DNA of 32,667 nt from contig CAJATL010000344.1 in NCBI GenBank assembly GCA_903944895.1, positions 1 through 32,667 of the forward strand, given 5' to 3'. The notes under the pieces were generated by a model, which saw only the letters and a program-made list of their open reading frames with translations, was not told the origin of the DNA and did no database searches. Every line of letters starts with the position of its first letter. Position 1 is the first letter of the stretch. The DNA is from an uncultured Bacteroidota bacterium (lineage in GTDB: Bacteria; Bacteroidota; Bacteroidia; Bacteroidales; 4484-276). This document shows positions 22,173 through 29,052 of this stretch, one piece after another. The translations under genes were made by a program, and so were the position numbers.

Positions 22173-22794
22173 AAAATTTATCGTCTTTCCAGTTTTGGGG
22201 GTTGTTTGCAATGTAATTCTGTATGCGTTCAAATTCGCCGGAATCACGGATAATATGGTCGTAATAACGGGTTTGCCATTCAAAACCGGCATTGATTTTA
22301 CGGGCATTAATGGTACAAATGCGTTTATATTGGTTAACAATCGAACCAATTGTATTTGGTTTCCATTTTTTTGATGCGGTGGCGGTGGTGGCGTTTTCGT
22401 TGGCGTCGGCGTTGTTGGCGTTTTCGATTGTAGAGACGCCCAATTTGGGCGTCTCTACAGGCGTTTCCATATCCACCGATTTATCAATTATCAAAATCCC
22501 ATGAACGTGATTGGGCATTACCACAAAATTGCCCAATTCGATAAACGGATAATGATTGGGTATTTCCAACCAAAATTGTTCGGCAAAATTTCCGATTTCC
22601 GTCGGTATCATCGTAGATACGCCCAATTTGGGCGTCTCTACCAATTTGGGCGTCTGTACCACGATTTCCCCAAAATAATGAACCCGGTTTTTGGTACAAA
22701 TGGTAATGAAATACGCGCCATTGCGGCCATAATCCCAGGTTTGCAACCTGGCCGATGGTATTCGGTATTTGTTTTTGTATTTATCCATTGTCAT
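22165..22794 (-). CDS. REP-associated tyrosine transposase (RAYT, Y1_Tnp/TnpA_REP)
   Basis: This 209-residue single-strand DNA transposase is of the HUH class. The metal-binding motif is MPNHVHGIL (H96, H98). The likely nucleophile is Tyr156 in IVNQYKRIC. The family ending WQTRYYDHIIRD...IQNYIANNPQNW is intact (173-202). RAYTs are domesticated IS200-like proteins that act on REP palindromes with a 5' GTAG. This gene contains REPs itself: LVETPKLGVST (about 51-61) and VETPKLGVST (113-122), followed by an Asn/Ala/Asp-rich microrepeat (124-140). The start at 22794 (or 22788) overlaps the low-complexity ORF upstream, and the stop overlaps the hsdR ATG (TTTATGCCTAA). An operon position between hsdS and hsdR is unusual. 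Catalytic activity is unproven given two inserts. Confidence 0.9.
   Translation of the reverse strand: MTMDKYKNKYRIPSARLQTWDYGRNGAYFITICTKNRVHYFGEIVVQTPKLVETPKLGVSTMIPTEIGNFAEQFWLEIPNHYPFIELGNFVVMPNHVHGILIIDKSVDMETPVETPKLGVSTIENANNADANENATTATASKKWKPNTIGSIVNQYKRICTINARKINAGFEWQTRYYDHIIRDSGEFERIQNYIANNPQNWKDDKFYA
22430..22458. repeat. REP palindrome in the RAYT gene (a)
   Basis: Perfect arms GTAGAGACGCCC and GGGCGTCTCTAC (29 bases with the centre). It is read as VETPKLGVST in the transposase. Confidence 0.93.
22613..22659. repeat. REP palindrome plus extra half in the RAYT gene (b)
   Basis: A full copy (22613-22641, left arm GTAGATACGCCC) is followed directly by another CAATTTGGGCGTCTGTAC half (22641-22658). 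It is read as QTPKLVETPKLGVST. Confidence 0.9.
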
Positions 22795-23386
22795 TTATTT
22801 TTTGTGGTTGGTATTGGTGGTTTTGGCCACCGTAACCGTGGTGGACGATTTGGCCGCGGTGACCGCGGTCGTCGCCGTGACCGCGGTGGTTGGTTTCGCT
22901 GGGGTATTCGGTTTGTCCGTGGTTGATGATTTGCCCGGGGTGAACGGTTTGGTCGGTTTGTCCGTGGTTGATGATTTGCCCGGGGTGAACGCGGTGGATG
23001 GTTTGGCCGCCGTAACCGTGGTGGACGATTTGCCCGGGGTAATTGGATTGCCCGCGGTAATTGGTATGGCCGGGGTGACCGCGTGGGATGGTTTGCCCGG
23101 GGTAATTGGTTTGCCCGCGGTAATTGGTATGGCCGTGATGGACGGTTTGGCCGGGATAATTGGTATGGCCGGGGGGATCGGTAGAGACGCCCAATTTGGG
23201 CGTCTCTACGAATACGCCGTCCCCGCCGAATACGCCGTCCCCACCGAATACGTCCCCACCGAATACGCCGCCGAACCGAAACCGAAACCGACCGAACCGA
23301 AACCATACCAATCCAATCAATCCCAATCCAATCCATCCCATCCAAACCCAATCCACAAAATCCGTATCCGTTACCATACCATTCAT
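22781..23386 (-). CDS. Doubtful low-complexity ORF between hsdS and RAYT
   Basis: This 201-residue open frame begins 4 bases after the hsdS stop and ends overlapping the RAYT start, so the spacing looks operonic. Its content is repeats: a Trp/Gly-rich opening (DWVWMGWIGLGLIG), a Gly/Phe stretch (FGGDGVFGGDGVF), one REP copy (VETPKLGVST), then six-residue units such as PGQTNY/RGQTNY and HHGYGGQT. The same DNA is also open for a long way in at least two other frames, as expected of GC-skewed tandem DNA without selection. I would not assign a function. It might instead be a non-coding REP/minisatellite spacer. Confidence 0.3.
   Translation of the reverse strand: MNGMVTDTDFVDWVWMGWIGLGLIGLVWFRFGRFRFRFGGVFGGDVFGGDGVFGGDGVFVETPKLGVSTDPPGHTNYPGQTVHHGHTNYRGQTNYPGQTIPRGHPGHTNYRGQSNYPGQIVHHGYGGQTIHRVHPGQIINHGQTDQTVHPGQIINHGQTEYPSETNHRGHGDDRGHRGQIVHHGYGGQNHQYQPQKINDNG
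22800..23370. repeat. Degenerate tandem-repeat block between RAYT and hsdS
   Basis: Nested 9- and 18-base units occur on the plus strand (TTGCCCGGGGTAATTGG, TTGCCCGCGGTAATTGG, GTGGTGGACGATTTG) up to about 23180. Then come a REP copy, GAATACGCCGTCCCC units (23210-23265), ACCGAAACCGAAACC (to about 23310), and ATCCAATCCAATCC-type units. It is an unusually long block of low-complexity DNA. Confidence 0.85.
23181..23209. repeat. REP palindrome in the hsdS-RAYT spacer
   Basis: Perfect copy with arms GTAGAGACGCCC and GGGCGTCTCTAC, inside the tandem-repeat block. Confidence 0.93.
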
Positions 23387-23390
23387 ATTA

Positions 23391-24515
23391 TTAACAAAAC
23401 ATCCGTTGCAACAACCCCTTTTTCCATTCCTGCGTTTTTTGTATCTGGTTTTCGGTGTGGTTTATCTTTTCATCAATGGCTGAAAGGAAATTGGCGATTT
23501 TGGTTTGTTCTTCAAATGAAGGTACACTAATTGGCATTTCAGATATCATTTCTAAACGAACGGAATCAACTGAGTTTTTCGCACTAACTCTTTTTACTCT
23601 ATCATTAAAATATGTTGAGAAATAATAAAATATGAACTTGCCACTAACATTCTGGCCAAAATTTCTTATCGAATAAACCCGTTGATGAAAATCAAATTTT
23701 CCTTTTATATAATGATAATTTTTGCCAACACCAACACCATCACCTGAAGTAAGTATTGCTTCTCCGTCGTATGAATACGAGTTTATCCTTTCAACAGTAT
23801 CAGACCTTACAAAAAATGGATAAAGCCCATCCTTTTCTCTATTCTGAGTGTCTTTATTTCCAGTTTTTATTTCAGAGATGTTCCCCAACTTCTTCTTCTC
23901 CCATTCCGGAAAATCTTTCCCATTCTCATCTTTAAACCTCAATTCCTGCGAAAAGAGTTTTTGCATTATGCCTTTTTTGTATTGCTCCAACAGGGTTTTC
24001 TTTTGTTTGAATTCGGCAATTTTCTTATCAATAGAGGTGAAAAAAGAGGCGATGCGGGTTTGTTCGGGAAGGGTGGGGAAAATATAATCTTCTACCTTTT
24101 CCAAATTTTGAATTGATAATCCTGGTTGAGCTAATCCAGTTGAATACTTATTTAAATTTAAGTTGTTAAGAACATAATACATAAAATCAGTATCTAACCC
24201 TTTAAATAAATTAACTACGACTGCGTGTTCAGTAGCATAAAATTTACCATTTGCAAGATTGATGTTTCCACAAAGAGCTCCCTGTCTTCCTATTAAGGAA
24301 TATTTACCTTCGTGGTTGTACACTTTTGCATATCCTCTAATGCCATTTCCTCCAAAACAGGGATAAAATTTATCATCAATGTTCTCAAATATTTCAGAAG
24401 CATTTATAAATTTTCCTGCTTGCATTTTGCATAATTCCCCAAGTTTCTTCTTTTCCCATTCTCCTTTAAATTCAGGGAAGCGCAATTTTGGTGTGTTTGT
24501 TTGCTTTTCCATCAT
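23391..24515 (-). CDS. hsdS: Type I restriction specificity subunit (HsdS)
   Basis: This 374-residue protein starts at 24515 through a TAATG overlap with the hsdM stop. A start at 24548 would overlap hsdM by 34 bases and is less likely. It has two target-recognition half-units: WEKKKLGELCKMQAGKF opens the first (about residue 19) and WEKKKLGNISEIKTGN opens the second (about 205). Each is followed by a long conserved helix with LPEQTRIASFFTSIDKKI (about 149) and EEQTKIANFLSAIDEKI (about 339). This is the classic two-TRD architecture that recognises a bipartite DNA site. No REP insertion is present, unlike its partners hsdM and hsdR. The C-terminus ends LLQRMFC. Confidence 0.93.
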   Translation of the reverse strand: MMEKQTNTPKLRFPEFKGEWEKKKLGELCKMQAGKFINASEIFENIDDKFYPCFGGNGIRGYAKVYNHEGKYSLIGRQGALCGNINLANGKFYATEHAVVVNLFKGLDTDFMYYVLNNLNLNKYSTGLAQPGLSIQNLEKVEDYIFPTLPEQTRIASFFTSIDKKIAEFKQKKTLLEQYKKGIMQKLFSQELRFKDENGKDFPEWEKKKLGNISEIKTGNKDTQNREKDGLYPFFVRSDTVERINSYSYDGEAILTSGDGVGVGKNYHYIKGKFDFHQRVYSIRNFGQNVSGKFIFYYFSTYFNDRVKRVSAKNSVDSVRLEMISEMPISVPSFEEQTKIANFLSAIDEKINHTENQIQKTQEWKKGLLQRMFC

Positions 24516-26227
24516 TAAAAAGGTGTCGGGATATTGAGTTCTTTGCAAAAACCGGCAATAGCCTTGTCTGTATCTTTCATTTGAGTTTCGAGTCCGACAA
24601 GCTCACCCGCCAGTTTTTCGATATCAATGCTTGTCTCAGCCTCAAAGGTATCAACATAACGCGGAATGTTCAGATTGTAATCGTTTGATTCTATGGTATC
24701 GAGAGGGCCAGATTGGGCTTCACCAGGGAGACGCCCAAATTGGGCATCAACAGGGAGACGCCCAAATTGGGCGTCTGTACGGATAAAAGCCCGTTTGCTA
24801 TATTTGGGGGTTTCGGTGCGGTTGCGGTAGGTGCTGATAATTTTATCAATATGCTCTTCCCTTAAAATATTCTGTGTTTTTACCTTGTCGAAATCGTTGC
24901 TGGCATCAATAAACAACACATCTTCGGGGTTTTCGCGGCACTTTTTAAAAACCATGATACACGTGGGAATACTTGTTCCGTAAAATATATTTGCAGGCAA
25001 GCCAATAACAGCATCTAAGTAATTTTTATCCTCAATCAGATATTTACGGATGTGCTGTTCGGCACCGCCACGGAACAAAGCGCCATGCGGTAAAACAACA
25101 GCCATGATGCCATTTTCGGCAAGGTGGTAAACCATGTGTTGCACAAAAGCAAAATCTGCCTTGCCCGAAGGGGCTAATTTGCCATATTGGCTAAAGCGGT
25201 CGTCGCTTGTAAACAATGGATTTGCGCTCCATTGTGCCGAAAATGGCGGATTGGCAACCACAGCCTCAAATTGTTTTTCGAGATGCTGCGGGTGTTCTAA
25301 AGTGTCCTCCTGCTTGATGTCGAATTTAAGATAATGCACACCGTGCAAAATCATATTCATCCGGGCAAGGTTGTAGGTGGTGCGGTTCATTTCCTGCCCG
25401 TAAAAGTTGTTTACTTCTTTTACTTCCTTTGCCACACGCAGCAACAACGAGCCCGAACCACAGGTTGGGTCGTACACCGATTTGAGTTTACTTTTTCCGG
25501 TGGTTACAATCTTTGCCAAAACCATCGAAACCTGCTGGGGTGTATAAAATTCGCCTGCCTTTTTTCCGGCTCCGCTGGCAAACTGTCCAATCAGGTATTC
25601 GTAGGCATCGCCCAATAAATCTTGCTGAGACGCAATGCGGGAATCTTCTAATTGAAAATCAATTTTGTCGAGGTGCGAAAGCACTTTTGCAATAATTTCG
25701 TTCCGGGCTTCGGGCGTTTTGCCAAGTTTGGTACTGTTCAAATCCATATCCTCAAAGAGGTTATCAAAATCCTCTTCGCTTGCCGTTCCCATTGTGCTGA
25801 GCTGGATATTAATCAGGATTTTTTGTAAATCTTCGAGGATGAAATTATTATCTGTGGAGACGCCCAATTGGGCGTCTGTACTGCCATTGCCATTGCCATT
25901 GCCTCTTTTTGCGATTTCGCTGAATAATTCGGATGGCTTCAGGAAGTATCCCAGCTTTTCGAGCGATTCTTCTTTGATGGCCTCGATGTATTCTTTGCCT
26001 GAGGAGATGCCATATATGGCCTCTGTGCTATCCCGGATGTCGCGGTATTTGATGTGGTCCTGTTTTAAGATGGAATTGGCGTAAATATCCATTTTCTCGG
26101 ACAGGTATTTATAAAAAATAAATCCGAGAATATAATCCCGGAACTCATCAGCATTCATTTTGCCCCGTAATGTGTTGGCAATGTTCCAAAGCTGTTGTTC
26201 TAATGCTTTTTTCTGGTCTTCGCTCAT
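24515..26227 (-). CDS. hsdM: Type I DNA methyltransferase subunit (HsdM)
   Basis: This 570-residue N6-adenine methyltransferase subunit is somewhat longer than usual because of inserts. The N-terminal HsdM domain (LWNIANTLRGKMNADEFRDY, 13-32) is followed by the SAM motif DPTCGSGSLL (253-262) and the catalytic NPPF (326-329). Two REP-derived inserts are in frame: STDAQLGVSTDN (116-127), and a tandem TDAQFGRLPVDAQFGRLP with a decayed third unit EAQSGPL (484-509) near the C-terminus, before NLNIPRYVD. All family motifs lie outside the inserts, so the fold may tolerate them. First gene of the operon hsdM-hsdS-(spacer)-RAYT-hsdR. Confidence 0.94.
   Translation of the reverse strand: MSEDQKKALEQQLWNIANTLRGKMNADEFRDYILGFIFYKYLSEKMDIYANSILKQDHIKYRDIRDSTEAIYGISSGKEYIEAIKEESLEKLGYFLKPSELFSEIAKRGNGNGNGSTDAQLGVSTDNNFILEDLQKILINIQLSTMGTASEEDFDNLFEDMDLNSTKLGKTPEARNEIIAKVLSHLDKIDFQLEDSRIASQQDLLGDAYEYLIGQFASGAGKKAGEFYTPQQVSMVLAKIVTTGKSKLKSVYDPTCGSGSLLLRVAKEVKEVNNFYGQEMNRTTYNLARMNMILHGVHYLKFDIKQEDTLEHPQHLEKQFEAVVANPPFSAQWSANPLFTSDDRFSQYGKLAPSGKADFAFVQHMVYHLAENGIMAVVLPHGALFRGGAEQHIRKYLIEDKNYLDAVIGLPANIFYGTSIPTCIMVFKKCRENPEDVLFIDASNDFDKVKTQNILREEHIDKIISTYRNRTETPKYSKRAFIRTDAQFGRLPVDAQFGRLPGEAQSGPLDTIESNDYNLNIPRYVDTFEAETSIDIEKLAGELVGLETQMKDTDKAIAGFCKELNIPTPF
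24700..24780. repeat. Tandem REP palindromes in the 3' part of hsdM
   Basis: Two head-to-tail copies (about 24725-24752 and 24752-24780, arms GGAGACGCCC and GGGCGTCTGTAC or GGGCATC) and a decayed third (about 24700-24722). They are read on the minus strand as three DAQFGRLP-like repeats. Confidence 0.9.
25854..25881. repeat. REP palindrome in the 5' part of hsdM
   Basis: Arms GTGGAGACGCCC and GGGCGTCTGTAC (28 bases). In hsdM it is read as TDAQLGVST. It sits next to a GCCATT microrepeat coding for GNGNG. Confidence 0.9.
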
Positions 26228-26261
26228 TTTTTAAAATCTCAAAATTCGTTTTATTAAGGCT

Positions 26262-26269
26262 CAAAAGTA
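26262..26269 (-). promoter_or_regulatory. -7 promoter box of the hsd operon
   Basis: It reads TACTTTTG on the minus strand, 34 bases before the hsdM ATG. No clear -33 box. Confidence 0.5.
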
Positions 26270-26592
26270 ACAATTTAGCGCGGGTGCGTAAGGTGGCAAG
26301 AAAAAACAAAGCAAATTCCGGTCAAAGTTGCACCGCAATATCAAAAAGATAGCCTGTAATGTTCCAATGTACAGCTCATTTAGTGCCGTATTTTTGAAAT
26401 TGATGTTTTTTTTGGCAGAAATCACAAAAGTCAAATCACAAATCACAAATTAAATCAAGGAATTATTTGGGTTTTGTCCCGATAGCCCCGATAGCTATCG
26501 GGGGGATGTTATTTGTTATTTCTGGTTTATCCAGGTTAGGTTAATGCTAAAACCTATCAACTGTTTACCTGAAACCGAAAAACCTTTCATTA

Positions 26593-26654
26593 AAAAGGCG
26601 CCCGCCTTTTACATCAAAGGCGCCCGCCTTTTGTAGTAAAGGCGCCCGCCTTTT
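26593..26654. repeat. Three tandem AAAGGCGCCCGCCTTTT hairpins
   Basis: Copies at 26593-26610, 26616-26632 and 26638-26654 have 5-base spacers. Each is a 7-base stem, AAAGGCG/CGCCTTT. They lie just downstream of the second HU gene (minus strand) and may also terminate it. Confidence 0.88.
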
Positions 26655-26687
26655 GGGTAAAAGGTATCGTTCGGTTCACCGGATGTA

Positions 26688-27068
26688 TCATAGCTTATTG
26701 TACTCAACATCCTTTACAGCCTTTTCAAAAAACTGTCCTGGCCTGAATTTGATGTTTGCGTTTTTAATGTTTTTACTGGTAAGTTCGGCAGCAGTATTTA
26801 CGCCTTCGCTGCTTACCGAGAGGCTGAAATAGCCCAATTCGGCAAGCCTGACTATTTTGCCATCGGTGAGTTTTAGGGGTATTACCTGAAGCAGTATTTC
26901 GATAACAGCAGTTACGTCGGCGATACTGAGGGTGCTGATGAGCGAAATTTCGGTTGCCAGGTCGCGCAGGTTGATGTCGCCATTGCTAACAACCTGGGCG
27001 TAGTATTTTACCGGTTCACTTAAATTGTTCGGATTAACCTTTGGCACAGCTATGTAATTGACTGGCAT
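26688..27068 (-). CDS. HU-family DNA-binding protein (Bacteroidota HU-like), copy 2
   Basis: This 126-residue paralogue of the protein at 18524-18904 has identical length. It starts MPVNYIAVPKVNPNN, carries VKYYAQVVSNGDINLRDLA (residues 19-37) and GKIVRLAELGYFSL (72-85), and ends VKDVEYNKL. The start at 27068 follows from alignment with the paralogue; the longer frame to 27113 adds an AT-rich leader. The two HU genes point towards each other from either side of the hsd locus, so they bracket the restriction island. It acts as an architectural nucleoid protein. Confidence 0.9.
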   Translation of the reverse strand: MPVNYIAVPKVNPNNLSEPVKYYAQVVSNGDINLRDLATEISLISTLSIADVTAVIEILLQVIPLKLTDGKIVRLAELGYFSLSVSSEGVNTAAELTSKNIKNANIKFRPGQFFEKAVKDVEYNKL

Positions 27069-27450
27069 AGTAAATTGTAATTTGTTTATTTTTAAATGAT
27101 TAAATAAATACAAGCAAAAATAGAAAAGATTTTGGTTTGGGAATGGAATGAGTTGGCAAAAAGGTTTCGATTGATTTTTTTAATTGAAAAACAAATCAAT
27201 GGATTTGAAAGGGGTTCGCTGGGGTTTAGTGGCTTTTGGTTGTGAAAAAAAGTGGGGTGGAGTGGTTGATTGGCAAAATGGGAGGTGATGGTTGGCGGTA
27301 TGAAATCGTTGGGCATTACGAAACGATTTCCAGTCGAGTTACACGAAAGTTGAAGAAGTCTAAGACCCTTCGCATACTACTGAAACCCTTATTACTGCTT
27401 TACTTTTTATTACCTGCTATGCTTTTTTGTGTTTGTCAACGCAAAAAACT
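27069..27450. other. Gene-less region upstream of the second HU gene
   Basis: Besides the HU promoter box (27115-27122) I see nothing convincing. The short open frames here have no recognisable content. Confidence 0.6.
27115..27122 (-). promoter_or_regulatory. -7 promoter box of the second HU gene
   Basis: TATTTTTG on the minus strand, 47 bases before the ATG at 27068, a spacing similar to the first HU gene. The -33 element is unclear. Confidence 0.5.
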
Positions 27451-28083
27451 TTAGGGTATTACTTGTCTGTTTTTATTGATGAAATTCAAAATAAATTTTG
27501 GTGGATGTTTAGTTAAAATTCCTAAAACAGGTATCAATAAATAAATTAAAACACATGCACCCCAGATAAAACCCCAAGAAAATTTTCTTTTCTCATCCAA
27601 ATAACCTGGTTCATTTTCTGAATAAAAAAATACGTAACCTATAGCTATGAAAATTATTGTAAAAATAAAACCTGCAATATCTAAAAGCAATAATTTATTA
27701 TTATCAAAACAAGAATATGTTACAATATCCCATATAAGATAAGATAGAAATAATAAAAATAAACCAGTAGCGAAAAGAGTAAGAGTGTCTAATTGAAGTA
27801 AAAACCATAATGAAAAAAGTATTGTTTGATTAAATACTCTAATATACCATTCAGATTTATGAACTGTGTCTAGTTTTTTCTGAAAATTATTATCTAGTTC
27901 TGTTTCAATTTCTGTAATATAGTAATAAATGGCATTAAAGAAAATAGCTAAAAATAATAACACCTTTATCAAATCAGGTAGTTTTGAATAAAAACTATTT
28001 TCAAATATGTATATTGTATAAATTCCTGTAAAAACAAATATTAATAAAGATGCTACAGTACTGGGTGTTGGCTTCTGTTTCAT
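27451..28083 (-). CDS. Membrane protein of unknown function in the ECF-Qng1 operon
   Basis: This 210-residue protein has about six hydrophobic segments (for example residues 11-26, 39-56, 85-99, 103-121, 133-153, 168-190) and a central polar stretch (TEIETELDNNFQKKLDTVHKSEWY, residues about 57-80). It begins 12 bases after the Qng1 stop and shares the AT-rich composition of the genes before it, so it is the last gene of that operon. I recognise no family and no motif for catalysis. An accessory part of the transport or salvage system is possible only by association. Confidence 0.65.
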   Translation of the reverse strand: MKQKPTPSTVASLLIFVFTGIYTIYIFENSFYSKLPDLIKVLLFLAIFFNAIYYYITEIETELDNNFQKKLDTVHKSEWYIRVFNQTILFSLWFLLQLDTLTLFATGLFLLFLSYLIWDIVTYSCFDNNKLLLLDIAGFIFTIIFIAIGYVFFYSENEPGYLDEKRKFSWGFIWGACVLIYLLIPVLGILTKHPPKFILNFINKNRQVIP

Positions 28084-28095
28084 ATTACAAGCAAA

Positions 28096-29052
28096 TTAAT
28101 AGGATGTTGTAATTGTTAAATGGTATGGTTTATATATTGGATTTTTAATTTGACTTATCATCCAGAGAAAATCATTAATCTGGTGCGATTCTATTGAAAT
28201 TCCAAGTTTGTTATATTCTTGTTTCATAAGTTCAACAACCCAAATTGCATGCGACCTAATTTCAATTTCTTCCTTACTTCCCTTTTCTATTTGGATTCGG
28301 TTATCAATCAATTTAATTAGTTCATTACTGTAACTAATCATTCCAAATTCTCTTAATATATAGGGGATTTTATAATCTGCACAGGCAGTTATTTTTTCTA
28401 TATTTTGTAATCCTTTTTCTCCATTTTTAATAAGTAAATAATTTAAATCAGCAGCCAGAAGTTGGGCTCTTTTATTAAAATAGACTAATTGATTGTTATA
28501 CATACTAGAATCAGTAAATGATGTAAATTCAGACAATAATATGTTTTGAAGCAAAATAGCATCAAATTTAGCGAACTTTATTAATTCATAGACATCTGAA
28601 TTAAAGCTTTTAATCATTTTAGATGCAACTTCGTTCAGTATTTTAACTCGTTCTTTTTGCAACAATAATTTAGTATCATCTTCTACTATTACATTAAAAT
28701 CTTCAATAGATAATGATTTGAGATATTTAAAGTCTAATAATGCTTTATTGTTTTCTATTGCCTTCGAGATTGCTGCAACCATGCCCCACGAGCCATCAAA
28801 TAATTTGTTTTTGTATGAAATTTGCCATTTTGGAATATGCCAAAAACAAAAACTAATTGAATTTAATAACGTTACAAATTTTAGCTTTTCATTAAAAGCT
28901 AAAGAATCAATAATATTAGGCGATGAAACTAACCAATTAATGTTATTGTCTATGTAATTGTTTTGACAAAAAAACTCAATAGCTTTTCTATTTATAGAAA
29001 TACTATTCGAGTGTGTTATTACATACTCTACTGAATCTAAGACTTTATGCAT
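28096..29052 (-). CDS. Queuosine salvage hydrolase, Qng1/DUF2419 family
   Basis: This 318-residue protein carries several hallmarks of the Qng1 (C9orf64, DUF2419) family, which releases the base queuine from queuosine 5'-monophosphate: ISFCFWH (66-72), FDGSWGMVAAISKAIE (85-100, usually YDGYWALxAALNRAL), AQLLAADLNYLL (196-207), CADYKIPYILREFG (224-237) with the conserved Asp226, EIEIRSHAIWVVELM (262-276) and NDFLWMIS (293-300). The usual length is about 300-340. The start overlaps the stop of the ECF fusion gene by 8 bases. Neighbouring ECF transporter genes suggest imported queuosine or queuine is the source. I did not find tRNA-guanine transglycosylase in the window, so the acceptor enzyme must be elsewhere. 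Confidence 0.85.
   Translation of the reverse strand: MHKVLDSVEYVITHSNSISINRKAIEFFCQNNYIDNNINWLVSSPNIIDSLAFNEKLKFVTLLNSISFCFWHIPKWQISYKNKLFDGSWGMVAAISKAIENNKALLDFKYLKSLSIEDFNVIVEDDTKLLLQKERVKILNEVASKMIKSFNSDVYELIKFAKFDAILLQNILLSEFTSFTDSSMYNNQLVYFNKRAQLLAADLNYLLIKNGEKGLQNIEKITACADYKIPYILREFGMISYSNELIKLIDNRIQIEKGSKEEIEIRSHAIWVVELMKQEYNKLGISIESHQINDFLWMISQIKNPIYKPYHLTITTSY

Larger units (their letters stand above)
26228..26687. other. Gene-less region between hsdM and the second HU gene
   Basis: No gene is seen. It contains the hsdM promoter box (26262-26269), the CCCCGATAGCTATCGGGG palindrome (26486-26503, also at 8118 and 11894) and three GGCGCCCGCC hairpins (26593-26654). Confidence 0.75.

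Noticed and set aside
22173-22349. N-terminal extension of hsdR to 22349
   Set aside because: The extra 59 residues are the RAYT gene read in another frame. MPKQPEQ at 22172 gives the normal HsdR N-terminus.
22769-23530. 253-residue plus-strand ORF opposite the hsdS end
   Set aside because: It consists of tandem-repeat translation and runs antisense into hsdS; most likely a shadow of low-complexity DNA.
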